Shown here: positions 1 to 8,638 of the stretch, in pieces
How positions within the stretch are numbered: position 1 is the first letter of the stretch
How the letters are laid out: each line of letters starts with the position of its first letter
From: CAVWGP01 sp963754645
GTDB taxonomy: Bacteria; Pseudomonadota; Alphaproteobacteria; Bin65
DNA length: 64,000 bases
Direction of reading: 5' to 3'
Assembly: GCA_963754645.1 (NCBI GenBank)
Contig: CAVWGP010000001.1
Coordinates: forward strand, 620,001 to 684,000
Position numbers and translations under genes: made by a program
Notes under the pieces: model-generated
What the model saw: only the letters and a program-made list of their open reading frames with translations
The model's database searches: none
Told to the model about the DNA's origin: nothing

Positions 1-567
1 CAGTGGATAGACGATCATCGGCTGGAACGTCACGTTGGTCATCAGTTGGCCCGCGCGAGTCAACTCGACGAAACCGATGATCGAGGCGACCGACGTCGCC
101 TTGATGAGTTGAACGAGAAAACCGACCGTGGGCGGGATAGCGATCCGCATCGCCTGGGGCAGGATGGCGTACCGGAGCTGGGCAAAATAGCCGAGCGACA
201 AGCACTCGGCGGCCTCCCATTGCTGGCGCGGAATCGACTGGATCGTCCCGCGCCAAATGTCGCCGAGAAAGGCGGACGCGTAAAGCGTGAAGGCGAGCGT
301 AACCGCGGGCCAGGCATCGAAACTGATGTTGAAGAGGACGATGAGGCCGTAATAAGCGATAAAAAGCTGCATCAGGACCGGCGTTCCCTGGAACAGCTGA
401 ATATAGAGACCGGCGAACCAGCGCAGCGGCCGCAGCGGCGACGATCGTAGAAGTGCCACAAGAAATCCGACGATGCCACCGCCGACGAAAGCCATGAGGG
501 CGAGCAGAATCGTCCAGCGCAGGGCGAGCAGGACGAAGAAGAATTCGGGCCATTCGAATGTGCGCAT
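1..567 (-). CDS. Amino-acid ABC transporter permease, 3' end cut by window edge
   Basis: Membrane subunit of a polar-amino-acid-type ABC importer (HisM/GlnP family). Translation starts at an ATG at 567 and runs off the left edge after 189 codons, so the C-terminus is not seen. Visible features are a hydrophobic N-terminal helix at about residues 9-40, the family hallmark LFQGTPVLMQLF at residues 58-69 and the ATPase-docking EAA loop (EAAECLSLG at 118-126, then ILPQA). It lies 8 bp downstream of a second permease of the same family, as in HisQ/HisM heterodimers. No ATPase gene of this class is in view; it may lie just beyond the left edge (inference). Confidence 0.9.
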   Translation of the reverse strand, partial: MRTFEWPEFFFVLLALRWTILLALMAFVGGGIVGFLVALLRSSPLRPLRWFAGLYIQLFQGTPVLMQLFIAYYGLIVLFNISFDAWPAVTLAFTLYASAFLGDIWRGTIQSIPRQQWEAAECLSLGYFAQLRYAILPQAMRIAIPPTVGFLVQLIKATSVASIIGFVELTRAGQLMTNVTFQPMIVYPL

Positions 568-575
568 CGCGGGCC

Positions 576-1247
576 TCAGGTCGGGCGGCCGCGCACGAAA
601 GCGAGCCAATAGAGGCCGCCGAGCATCGCCCGGAGCACGACGGCCATGAAGAGATAGAGGCCGGTCGCGACGAAATAGAACTCGAACGCACGAAAGGTTG
701 TCGACTGCAACGAATTGGTGACGGCTGTGAGCTCGGTCGCCGAGATCGCGGAGACAATGCTGGAGCCCAGCATCAGCATCACGAATTGACTGGCGAGCGC
801 GGGATAAACAGCTTTCAAGGCAGGAAAAAGGATGACGAAACGAAAGATATGCAGGCGCGAAAGGCCAAGGGAACGGCCGGCATCGATCTGGCCTGGCGCA
901 ATCGATTCAATCCCGGCTCGCACAATCTCGGTCGCATAGGCCCCGAGATTGATCGAAAGCCCCAGAACCGCCGCGTGCTCGGCATCAAGCCGGAGACCGA
1001 TCGCGGGCAGCGAAAAATAGATGATGAAAAGTTGGACGAGGAGCGGCGTATTGCGGAATAGCTCGACATAGGCGTTGACGAGCCAGCGCAGCGGGGCCGG
1101 AGCGGATTTCTTGATATAGGCGCACAGGATGCCGATGGCGAAGCCGAACAGCATCGACAGGCACGACATCCATAGGGTCGCAATCGCGCCGGCGATCAGT
1201 TGATCGAAGTGATCCCAGACGGTGCCGAATTGGAATACGTACCGCAT
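576..1247 (-). CDS. Amino-acid ABC transporter permease (HisQ/HisM family)
   Basis: Second inner-membrane subunit of the same importer, 223 residues, the normal length for the family. It carries LFRNTPLLVQLF at residues 63-74, a motif shared with the neighbouring permease, and an EAA-loop-like DAGRSLGLS at 122-130. At least five hydrophobic segments are evident. The ATG at 1247 is the first good start. It is transcribed leftward between the binding-protein gene (105 bp upstream, with an intervening hairpin) and the partial permease (8 bp downstream). Substrate cannot be read from the sequence; the family imports polar amino acids or related small carboxylates. Confidence 0.92.
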   Translation of the reverse strand: MRYVFQFGTVWDHFDQLIAGAIATLWMSCLSMLFGFAIGILCAYIKKSAPAPLRWLVNAYVELFRNTPLLVQLFIIYFSLPAIGLRLDAEHAAVLGLSINLGAYATEIVRAGIESIAPGQIDAGRSLGLSRLHIFRFVILFPALKAVYPALASQFVMLMLGSSIVSAISATELTAVTNSLQSTTFRAFEFYFVATGLYLFMAVVLRAMLGGLYWLAFVRGRPT

Positions 1248-1295
1248 CAGGCAAGGGTCATGGCGGCTTGGGGTGGGTGCGGGTCAACGCAAAAT

Positions 1296-1323
1296 CTTGG
1301 CCCGCCGGGCGCAGCGAGCCAAG
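1296..1323 (-). promoter_or_regulatory. Intercistronic hairpin between binding-protein and permease genes
   Basis: A 6-bp perfect stem (CTTGGC paired with GCCAAG) closes a 16-nt loop that itself contains GCCCG/CGGGC. Read leftward it is followed by ATTTTG. Its place right after the binding-protein gene fits a 3'-stabilising or partially terminating structure that keeps binding protein in excess over permease. The role is inferred from position. Confidence 0.45.
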
Positions 1324-1352
1324 GTTTGGTTCTCCGTCCGGTGCTGACGACG

Positions 1353-2150
1353 TTAGAAATTCGGCAACGGTACGAGCTTTACGCCGGTGTGCTTTTCGTA
1401 AATTTCCGCCAGGGTACCGTCCTGGGTGCGCAGAAAGACCCAGCTATTGATGAAGCGCAGAAGATCATGATCAGCCTGGCGAACGGCGGCGGCGTAGTAC
1501 GCGGTGCGCACGGTGAATTTCGATTCGATCTTCTTGTCCGGATTGCGATCGGAAACCGATTTGGCGGCAAAAGCCGAGAAGGCTGCGCAGTCAACCTGGC
1601 CCGAAAGCAGCGCCTGGATCGTCGCCGCGATGTCGTCGAAGAACACGATACGAGCATCCTTCGGGGCCATGCCCGGGACGGTCGCTTCTTCAAGCGTCGC
1701 GCGTGTGATGCCGATGCGCTTGCCGGCGAGATCGGCGGCACCCTTGATCGAAACATTCTGCGGCGCGGCGATCACGATGCTGAGCGCGCCGTGCGGATTG
1801 GCGAAAGCGACGGTCTTCGCGCGGTCGATCGTGATCGACAGCGATGAGATCGCAACATCGGCCCGGCCGGCGAGCAGCGCGGGAATGCGCTGTGGCGCCG
1901 TGACTTGAACGAGTTCGAGCTCCACGCCGAGGTCCTTTGCCAGCTGCCGCGCCGTCGCGATTTCGGAACCGTCCGGCTTGCCATCCTTGTCCATGATGCC
2001 GAAGGGTGGCGACGTCAACTCCGCCGTGACGCGAATTTTCTTGTCCTTCAGAATCCGCTCGAGCGTGGTCTGCGCCTCGGCGGGAACGGCAAGAACCGTA
2101 GCCGAGACCAAGATGATGGCGGTCGTCAAGCTTCGAAGCAGTGTTTTCAT
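1353..2150 (-). CDS. Amino-acid ABC transporter substrate-binding protein (SBP_bac_3)
   Basis: Periplasmic binding protein of the importer, 265 residues. A Sec signal peptide (basic MKTLLRS, hydrophobic core, AEA at 24-26) is followed by the family-3 opening in which TAELTSPPFG precedes the conserved DGSEIATARQLAKDLG segment. The ATG at 2150 is preceded by GAGGAAG, a good Shine-Dalgarno sequence. It is separated by 67 bp from the upstream aldolase gene and probably co-transcribed with it. The linked aldolase, dehydrogenase and reductase suggest the ligand may be a hydroxy or keto acid rather than a standard amino acid (inference). Confidence 0.92.
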   Translation of the reverse strand: MKTLLRSLTTAIILVSATVLAVPAEAQTTLERILKDKKIRVTAELTSPPFGIMDKDGKPDGSEIATARQLAKDLGVELELVQVTAPQRIPALLAGRADVAISSLSITIDRAKTVAFANPHGALSIVIAAPQNVSIKGAADLAGKRIGITRATLEEATVPGMAPKDARIVFFDDIAATIQALLSGQVDCAAFSAFAAKSVSDRNPDKKIESKFTVRTAYYAAAVRQADHDLLRFINSWVFLRTQDGTLAEIYEKHTGVKLVPLPNF

Positions 2151-2217
2151 TTTCGCTTCCTCCTAGCGGCTCCCTGTTGTCTCCCGACCGCGCCGAGCCC
2201 CGCTCGCGGCTGGTCCC

Positions 2218-3048
2218 TCAGCGTCTCTTGCGAGGCGGTCTTTTCGCCTTCGATTTCGCATTTTCGTGACGGCGCAGCGCGCCGATGCCGTGTGCCAATG
2301 CGTCGCGGAACAGGCCGACATCGGCGCCGTAAGCCAAGCATCGAAAGCCCTTGTCGCGCCATGACAATGCCATCGCCAATGACGTGGCGAGGTAGCCGGC
2401 GGCTTTCCCGTGGCGCTCGCAAGCGGCCAGCAGAGTGGCCACCGCCGATTCAACGCGGGGGTGATCGAATTTGCCGGGAATACCCATGCTGTCGGTCAAG
2501 TCGTAGTGTCCCAGCCAGCCCACATCGATACCGGGCACCGAAAGAATCTTGTCCGCATTGGCGATGCCCTTCTCGGATTCGATAAGGGCGATGACCAAGG
2601 TCCGCTCATTCGCTGTGGCCATCTTGTCCGAAATTTCACCGCCGCGATAGTCGTCATGCGCCACGGAAAAGCCGAGGCCGCGCCGGCCCTGAGGCCGGTA
2701 TCGGCACCATGCCGCGATGGCCTCCGCCTGCTCGCGACTCTCGACCAGCGGCACCATGATCCCCAACGCGCCGGCGTCGAGGATTGGCGCAATCAGATGA
2801 GCCGCCGAACCCGGAACGCGGACGAACGGGGCGACACCGGTGCCGCGCGCCGCCGCGAGTTGGGTCTTGATCGTGTCCGGACCGACCCCGCTGTGCTCCA
2901 TGTCGAGAACGACGAAGTCCGCGCCTGCCTGACCGAGAATGGCCATCAAACCCGGCGAGAAGAACTCGAATACCATTGGCCCGAACACGGCCTCGCCGCG
3001 GCGGAGCTTCTCGCGCACCGGATTTGGCCGCATCGGTATCGTCATCAT
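2218..3048 (-). CDS. HpcH/HpaI-family aldolase
   Basis: Class II pyruvate-type aldolase of the HpcH/HpaI/GarL family (COG3836), which cleaves 2-keto-3-deoxy sugar acids or 4-hydroxy-2-oxo acids into pyruvate plus an aldehyde. The 276-residue product shows VLDMEHSG near residues 48-55 (the family D-x-E-H base), VPLVES near 100, IESEKGIANADKI near 160 with the metal-binding Glu, and the conserved tail DLTDSMGIPG. Its ATG at 3048 overlaps the stop of the upstream dehydrogenase gene by ATGA, so the two are translationally coupled; a second ATG follows immediately at 3045. Exact substrate unknown. Confidence 0.9.
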   Translation of the reverse strand: MMTIPMRPNPVREKLRRGEAVFGPMVFEFFSPGLMAILGQAGADFVVLDMEHSGVGPDTIKTQLAAARGTGVAPFVRVPGSAAHLIAPILDAGALGIMVPLVESREQAEAIAAWCRYRPQGRRGLGFSVAHDDYRGGEISDKMATANERTLVIALIESEKGIANADKILSVPGIDVGWLGHYDLTDSMGIPGKFDHPRVESAVATLLAACERHGKAAGYLATSLAMALSWRDKGFRCLAYGADVGLFRDALAHGIGALRRHENAKSKAKRPPRKRR

Positions 3049-4115
3049 GCCGCAAGCTCCTGTGGCGTGGCGAGTCCGAGCCGCGTCATCGTTTCGCGCA
3101 ACTGCCTCGCGGTTTCGCGGTCGACCGGGATTCCACTGCGTCGCCGGGCCAATTCAGTTCGATCCTCAATCTCGCCGGGAAGAAGGACACTGCCACCGCG
3201 ATCGAGCGGCGGCGAACCTTTGACCCAGGACACGAGGCGATCGAGATCGCCGCCGAAGTTTGCGCCGGGAACAGCCGCCGGATCGAACGCGACGCTGAGC
3301 ATGTTGTTCACCAGCCGCCACGCTGTCGGAGATTGCGGATGACTGCTGCTTCCGCCGGTCAGCGAGCCCGCCAGAATTTCGCAGAACAACGAGAGGCCGG
3401 ACCCCTTGTGCCCGGCCATCGGAAATATCGCGCCGGGCGGCGCCGCGTAGAATGCTTCTGGATCGGTCGTCGGCGCGCCTCTGCCATCGACGACAAGTCC
3501 GGGTTCGAGTTTTTCGCCGCGGTTTCGCGCGATCTGAATCTTACCTTCGGCGATGACGGCCGTTGCTATGTCGAGGATGATGGGCCGACCGTCAGGACCG
3601 GGGCATCCGGCGGCGATCGGATTGGCGGAAAGACGGCGGTCGCTCCCGCCATGCGGAGCGACCAGAATGCCATAGCCGGAGGTGTTGACGAAATGAACCG
3701 AGGCCAGGCCGGACGCTGCGAGCTGCTCGGGCCAAGCGCCGATGCGCCCGAGATGGCCGGCGTTGCGTAGGGCTAGGGCGCAAAAACCGTGTTTTCGCGC
3801 GCGTTCGCTTGCCAGCGACATGGCTTCCCGCGCGATAACTTGGCCGTAACCGAACCCGCCATCGACGACCAGCAACGCGCCTTGATCCGAAGCAAGCTCG
3901 GCGTGGCGGTTCGGCACCAGCTCGCCCTTGTCGACCCACGCGACATACTTCGGTGCGCGTATGACGCCATGCGAATCGTGCCCCTTGAGATTGGCGTCGA
4001 CGAGGTGATCGGCGACGATCGCGGATTCCTCATGCGACGAGCCGGCCGCTGCAAAAATGGCGGCTGCAATCGCACGGAGCCGTTGATGATCGATCACGCT
4101 TTCGCCGGCATTCAT
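3045..4115 (-). CDS. Ldh_2-family (malate/L-lactate/ureidoglycolate-type) dehydrogenase
   Basis: NAD(P)-dependent dehydrogenase of the malate/L-lactate dehydrogenase-2 family, 356 residues. Family marks are HDSHGVIRAPKY near residue 50, GHLGRIGAW, TSGYGILVAPHGG, and AGHKGSGLSLFCEILAG in the C-terminal half. An in-frame extension upstream to 4346 is not family-like. The ATG at 4115 overlaps the stop of the reductase gene by 4 bp and is taken as the start. Members reduce 2-oxo acids or oxidise 2-hydroxy acids (malate, lactate, ureidoglycolate, diketogulonate), so a role in converting the imported compound or an aldolase substrate is likely but unproven. Confidence 0.9.
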   Translation of the reverse strand: MNAGESVIDHQRLRAIAAAIFAAAGSSHEESAIVADHLVDANLKGHDSHGVIRAPKYVAWVDKGELVPNRHAELASDQGALLVVDGGFGYGQVIAREAMSLASERARKHGFCALALRNAGHLGRIGAWPEQLAASGLASVHFVNTSGYGILVAPHGGSDRRLSANPIAAGCPGPDGRPIILDIATAVIAEGKIQIARNRGEKLEPGLVVDGRGAPTTDPEAFYAAPPGAIFPMAGHKGSGLSLFCEILAGSLTGGSSSHPQSPTAWRLVNNMLSVAFDPAAVPGANFGGDLDRLVSWVKGSPPLDRGGSVLLPGEIEDRTELARRRSGIPVDRETARQLRETMTRLGLATPQELAA

Positions 4116-5017
4116 GGCAGATCGCGAATCTTCCGTCCGTTGATCTCGGCTAGAATTCCCGAGAGTGTCGGCATGTAGCGCTCGCCATGGCCGAGCAAAT
4201 TCGCCATTTGGTAGGTCTGCGATACGGCCTGGGCGATGAAGGCTGTTGCCGGTGCCGCTTCGGCCATCTTGCAATAGAAACGCATGTCCTTGCTGGCGAT
4301 CCGGAGCGGGCCTTTGAGCCGGCTGTCGTCGCCGCGCAGCGGCCACGGCATTATCATCTGAAACATCGCGCTGTTGGCGCCGCCGGATGAAACAACTTCA
4401 TAAACTTTGTCAAGATCGAGACCGAGCTTCGCCGCTGTCGCGACGGCCTCCGAAATTACGGCGCAGGTGCCGATCGAGATAAAGTTGTTGATCAGCTTCA
4501 GCGTGTGGCCGGAACCAAGCGGCCCCGCGTCGATGATGGTATCGGCGTAACAGGCGATGACCGGCTTCACTTTTGCAACCACGGCCGGGTCGCCGCCGAT
4601 GAATGTATTGAGCTTGCCTTCCTCGGCTTCTTTCGGGGAGCGGCCGACCGGCGCATCGACCATGAAACAGCCTTTGGCGGCCCACTCTTGACCAAGCCGC
4701 TGCGTCGACTTGGGGTCGGCCGTCGTCGAGTCGACATGGATAAGACCAGCCTTGGCACCGGCCATGAGTCCGTTCGGACCCAGCACTAGCGCCTCGACTT
4801 CAACCGACGACGGAACACAGGTGAACACAACGTCCGAGCGAAGCGCGATCTCCGCCGGAGTCTTCGCTTCCGTTGCGCCCTTGGCAACAAGATCGTCGAC
4901 GTTGGCGCGCTGGCGATTGCCGAGGATCGTAAGAGGATGGCCTTTTAGCAGGATATTCTTTGCCGCGCCATGACCCATCAGTCCGACGCCGATATAGCCA
5001 ATCCGCAATGCCGACAT
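4112..5017 (-). CDS. 3-hydroxyisobutyrate dehydrogenase / tartronate-semialdehyde reductase family protein
   Basis: Beta-hydroxyacid dehydrogenase of 301 residues. It has an N-terminal Rossmann motif (IGYIGVGLMGHGAAKN, about residues 6-21), the substrate-binding DAPVGRSPKEAEEGKL where the family has DAPVSGG, and the catalytic-lysine helix GSGHTLKLINNF at about 168-179. These enzymes reduce small semialdehydes to hydroxy acids. Next to an HpcH/HpaI aldolase this matches the GarL-GarR logic, in which the reductase consumes the aldehyde the aldolase releases (inference). The ATG at 5017 follows AGGGGG and is the first gene of the leftward operon ending at the left edge. Confidence 0.92.
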   Translation of the reverse strand: MSALRIGYIGVGLMGHGAAKNILLKGHPLTILGNRQRANVDDLVAKGATEAKTPAEIALRSDVVFTCVPSSVEVEALVLGPNGLMAGAKAGLIHVDSTTADPKSTQRLGQEWAAKGCFMVDAPVGRSPKEAEEGKLNTFIGGDPAVVAKVKPVIACYADTIIDAGPLGSGHTLKLINNFISIGTCAVISEAVATAAKLGLDLDKVYEVVSSGGANSAMFQMIMPWPLRGDDSRLKGPLRIASKDMRFYCKMAEAAPATAFIAQAVSQTYQMANLLGHGERYMPTLSGILAEINGRKIRDLP

Positions 5018-5317
5018 GTGCCCCCTGGCCGATCGCTAATCGCAAATTTCAACAATTCCGACGTTCCCCAGGTGATCGAGCGTTGGGGCGAAAAAAATTA
5101 GCACATTGGCGGGGTCGCAGGAAGCTAAGTGGCGGCAGCCGGGAACGCCTGCGGTGCAGAGCCGGGCGCGCGGCATTCGGAGAAGGCCGAATCGCCCGTG
5201 TTTCTCGTCATCCACGCACGTCCGTCCAACCATGGTTACGCATCCGGCCGCCTGCCTTTGGAGCTTGATTCTCCGACGATTCGAGTCTTCGGCACCCAAA
5301 ACGATCCTATTCTTGGA
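5018..5317 (-). other. Gene-free spacer between two leftward transcription units
   Basis: No coding pattern is convincing here. At its right end GATCC (5303-5307) and GGATC (5315-5319) form a short hairpin across the acyl-CoA dehydrogenase stop; read leftward it is followed by GTTTTGGG, a weak terminator candidate. The left part must hold the promoter of the operon starting at 5017, but I see no clear -35/-10 pair or operator. Confidence 0.35.
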
Positions 5318-6487
5318 TCAAGTCCAATCCACAAAAGGACCGAGCCCGCGTTTTTTGATTTGCGCTCCGATGATCACGCGCTGAATTTCGGACGTACCTT
5401 CCCAAATGCGGTCGACCCGGATGTCGCGGTACAGCCGCTCGACTGGGTTTTCGCGCATGTAACCGCGCCCGCCCAGTATTTGCACCGCCTTGTCGATCAC
5501 GCGCCCGGCCATTTCCGACGAATACAATTTCACCGCTGAGGCGCGGCCATGCACCAGCTTGCGGTCGAGGCCTCGGTCGATCTCCCAAGCGACGCGATAG
5601 ACCATGCTCTTGGCTGCCATGATTTCGACCGCCATGTCCGCCAGCATGAACTCGATCGCTTGGAAATCGCGGATCGGTCGGTCGAACTGAACTCGTTCTG
5701 CGGCATAGGCGTTGGCCGTCTCCGCCGCGCGGATCGCGGCGCCCAAGCAGTTGGCCGCGATTTGCAGCCGGGCCTCGACAAACCAATCCTTGGTCAGCTC
5801 AAGGCCCTGCCCCACGCCGCCCAAAACCGTCGACTCGTCCAACTCGACGTTGTCGAATACGAATTCGGGGTGCTCGAACAGATAGGTATGCATGAATTTC
5901 GGAATGCGCTTGACCCGCACGCCGAGCAGCGCCTTGTCGACCAGGAACAGCGTGGGCTTATCGGCGTCGCCATCGACATGCGCATGGACGATCAGGTAGT
6001 CGGCCACGTCGCCCGATGTGACGAACCATTTCTCGCCATTCAGAAAATAGCGGCCGTTCCGCCGATCGGCGCGGGTCTGTACCCGCCGCGCGTCCGACCC
6101 GGCGCCGGGCTCCGTTATCGCGTATGCGCCGCGTCGCTTGCCTTGGCAGCTTGGCACCAGATAGTCGCGAACCTGCTCCTTGGTGCCCAAGCGCAGCGGA
6201 ACCGCCGGGTGCCATGCGGCGGCCCACATTGCGCCCGTCGCCTTTCCCAACTCCTCGTTCACCAGCGTCTGCTGGAAGATCGAAAGCCCTTGCCCGCCAT
6301 GATCCTTCGCGTGATTGATCGCGTTGAGGCCGTGGTCGATCACGGCTTGCTTAAGCATCGCCTTGGCCGCGTCCGGCAAATGGCCGTTTAGTTCCAATTC
6401 CACTTCATGCGGGAACAGAATCGTCTCGCTAAAGTGTCGCGCTTGCGCCTTCAGCTTAAGATCGGCCGACGGGATCGTCAGGTCCAT
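5318..6487 (-). CDS. Acyl-CoA dehydrogenase family protein
   Basis: FAD enzyme that introduces an alpha-beta double bond into acyl-CoA thioesters, 389 residues from the ATG at 6487. Domain order is normal: an N-terminal helical domain, the beta domain with AITEPGAGSDARR and WFVTSGD, and a C-terminal helical domain with YAAERVQFDRPI. The tail ILGGRGYMRENPVERLYRD and RIWEGTSEIQR holds the glutamate that serves as catalytic base in family members. A GTG one codon upstream is an alternative start; either way the start touches the TGA of the synthetase gene, so expression is coupled. Substrate chain length is not readable. Confidence 0.92.
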   Translation of the reverse strand: MDLTIPSADLKLKAQARHFSETILFPHEVELELNGHLPDAAKAMLKQAVIDHGLNAINHAKDHGGQGLSIFQQTLVNEELGKATGAMWAAAWHPAVPLRLGTKEQVRDYLVPSCQGKRRGAYAITEPGAGSDARRVQTRADRRNGRYFLNGEKWFVTSGDVADYLIVHAHVDGDADKPTLFLVDKALLGVRVKRIPKFMHTYLFEHPEFVFDNVELDESTVLGGVGQGLELTKDWFVEARLQIAANCLGAAIRAAETANAYAAERVQFDRPIRDFQAIEFMLADMAVEIMAAKSMVYRVAWEIDRGLDRKLVHGRASAVKLYSSEMAGRVIDKAVQILGGRGYMRENPVERLYRDIRVDRIWEGTSEIQRVIIGAQIKKRGLGPFVDWT

Positions 6488-8580
6488 CACGCTTTCTCCT
6501 TCGCTGCTCGCGTCACCACCACGGCATCCACCGCGACCGCTCCTTCAGCTCCGGCGATTACCGGATTGGCGTCGATTTCCGCCACCAGGTCGGCCAAGTC
6601 GGCGGTCATAATAGAAAATCGAGCGATCAAGCCGCACAGCGAATCGAGATCGCTGGGCTGCCGGCCGCGACCGCCGGCGAGAATCCGGCGCAGCGGCGCC
6701 AGGCGATCCAGCGCCCGGCGCGCCGCCGCGGCGTCGAACGGAGCCAGTTCGTGCGTCACGCTCGCCAGCGTCTCGACGAGAACGCCCCCCGCGCCGATCA
6801 CCAGGACCGGCCCGAACTGCGGATCGACACTGGCGCCGAGCATGACCTCGACGCCCCGCGCCGCCATCTTCGAGACCAGCACGCGTGGGCCTAGCCGCGA
6901 CGCGAGGTCGGCATAGGCGGAGCGCAGTGTATGTTCCTCGCCAAGACCAAGGCGTACACCGTCCACGTCGCTCTTGTGCATCACTCCGGTCGCGGCCGTC
7001 TTTAGCGCGACGGGGTAACCCATTGCCGCGGCGGCTTCCACGGCCTCCGCGGCGCTGGCGGCGACGCGGAACGGCACGGTCGGGATGCCGTAATCCGCGA
7101 ACAGCGCCAAGCTCTCGGCTTCGTCCAGGACTCGCGCCTCGCCCAAACGCTGGCGCCAACGTTCGCGCATTCCTTTGGGCGCGGCCGACATGGCGGCAAG
7201 CGGACGCGCCAGAAAATCGCGGTAGTCCAGCATGTGGCGCACCGCTTGCAGCGCCGCGGCCGTGCCATCGATCACCGGCACTCCGATCTCGGCAAACCTC
7301 CGCACCAGCGCGTCGTGGCGTAGCTGGGTGTAGTTCGTCGCCAACGCGACCGGCTTGGCGGTACGCTTGATCAACGCGGTGTGCAGCTCCAGGTAGCCTT
7401 CGCTGACATAGTATTCGTCGCGTATATCGGCGAATTGCACCAGCAACGCGGTATCGGGATCGTCGTGCAACGCCCGGGCGCAATCCAGAAATATGCCGGC
7501 GAAGTCGTTGCCGGTGCCCCACGCGTCCAGCGGATTGCGCGGCTCAAGCCCGTATTCCAGCCGGCCGGCGAGCTTTTGTCGCGTGACCTCCGAGATGCAG
7601 GCGAAGGGAATTCCCATCTCGTGGGCGAGATCGGTGATCATCTCGCACTCCCCGCCGGAATCGAAGACCGCCGCCAGCCCGCCGGGCGCGCATCGCCGCC
7701 CCTGCGCGAACAGCAGCAGCGCCGCGCCAAGCTCGTCGGGCGTGTCCACCCGAATGACGCCGTGGCGGCGGAACAGCGCATCGTGTGCGGCGTCGTTGCC
7801 GGTTAGCGCTCCGGAATGGCCCAGCGCCATGCGCGCCGCTTCCTCGGTTCGGCCCACTTTCAGCGCCACGACCGGAATCCCGCGGCGCGCTGCTTTCTCC
7901 AGCGCCTTCACGAATCCTGCTGGATCGCGCACAGTCTCGATAAACAGCCCCACAACTCGCGTGCTTTCCAGTTCGAGAGCGTAATCCATGTAATCAGCCA
8001 CCGTCGTGGTCAGCTCCTGGCCCGGCGAGACGCAGATGTTGAAGCGGAAGCGCGGATCGTTGTGTCCGATCGCGCCGAAGATGGATCCGGAATGACTGAT
8101 GAAGGCGATGTGCCCAGGGCGCGGCTCGCGCGGGGCCGGAAAGCCGACCGCCCAGAACGGCGCCTCGTCGTTGTAGAAGCCCATGCAGTTGCCGCCGCAG
8201 ATCGCGAATTCGGCTTCCCTGGCGCGCCGCGCAACGCGGCGTGCCAGAGGCGGGTCGGCGTCGTTCTCCAAGTACAGGCTGCCGAATATCGTGGCCGCTC
8301 GCGCGCCGTGCGATATCGACTCCTCAAGCGCCGCCTCGAGCCGCGCGTTGGCGACGCTTAGCACGACGTGATCGACGCGCTCAGGTAACGCAGCGAGGGA
8401 TGGATAGCAGCGGAATCCCTCGACGCTTTCGTATTTGGGATTGACCGGGTACACGGCGCCGCCAAAACCCGAGCGCCGCAACATCCGCAACATGTCGTTA
8501 CCCGGCGAATTCGGGCGCGGGCTTGCGCCCACGAACGCGGCAGCGCGCGGCGCCAATAGCGCAGAAAGCGGATGCTGCAT
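6487..8580 (-). CDS. ADP-forming acetate/acyl-CoA ligase family protein (fused alpha-beta)
   Basis: Acyl-CoA synthetase (NDP-forming) of 697 residues. It has an N-terminal CoA-binding domain (AAFVGASPRPNSPGND near residue 15), a succinyl-CoA-synthetase-like middle with GHSGALTGND carrying the predicted phosphohistidine near 255, and a C-terminal ATP-grasp domain (GYPVALKTA ... HKSDVDGVRLGL). It interconverts acyl-CoA, ADP and phosphate with acid, ATP and CoA. The ATG at 8580 is preferred over an in-frame TTG two codons upstream. Linked to acyl-CoA dehydrogenase by a 1-base overlap, it may charge an acid that the dehydrogenase then oxidises. Confidence 0.9.
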   Translation of the reverse strand: MQHPLSALLAPRAAAFVGASPRPNSPGNDMLRMLRRSGFGGAVYPVNPKYESVEGFRCYPSLAALPERVDHVVLSVANARLEAALEESISHGARAATIFGSLYLENDADPPLARRVARRAREAEFAICGGNCMGFYNDEAPFWAVGFPAPREPRPGHIAFISHSGSIFGAIGHNDPRFRFNICVSPGQELTTTVADYMDYALELESTRVVGLFIETVRDPAGFVKALEKAARRGIPVVALKVGRTEEAARMALGHSGALTGNDAAHDALFRRHGVIRVDTPDELGAALLLFAQGRRCAPGGLAAVFDSGGECEMITDLAHEMGIPFACISEVTRQKLAGRLEYGLEPRNPLDAWGTGNDFAGIFLDCARALHDDPDTALLVQFADIRDEYYVSEGYLELHTALIKRTAKPVALATNYTQLRHDALVRRFAEIGVPVIDGTAAALQAVRHMLDYRDFLARPLAAMSAAPKGMRERWRQRLGEARVLDEAESLALFADYGIPTVPFRVAASAAEAVEAAAAMGYPVALKTAATGVMHKSDVDGVRLGLGEEHTLRSAYADLASRLGPRVLVSKMAARGVEVMLGASVDPQFGPVLVIGAGGVLVETLASVTHELAPFDAAAARRALDRLAPLRRILAGGRGRQPSDLDSLCGLIARFSIMTADLADLVAEIDANPVIAGAEGAVAVDAVVVTRAAKEKA

Positions 8581-8598
8581 CTTCAATCCAAGAAGAAT

Positions 8599-8621
8599 GC
8601 CCGCCGCGTCAAGCGGCGGGC
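8599..8621 (-). terminator. Terminator-like hairpin between importer operon and acyl-CoA genes
   Basis: A perfect 9-bp stem, GCCCGCCGC / GCGGCGGGC, with a 5-nt loop; one more T-A pair can be added outside. Read leftward the stem is followed by ATTCTTCTT, a short U-rich tract. It lies 18 bp past the stop of the binding-protein gene and 18 bp before the ATG of the synthetase gene, so it can end or attenuate the long upstream transcript. Confidence 0.65.
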
Positions 8622-8638
8622 ACCATTAATGCCAAAGC

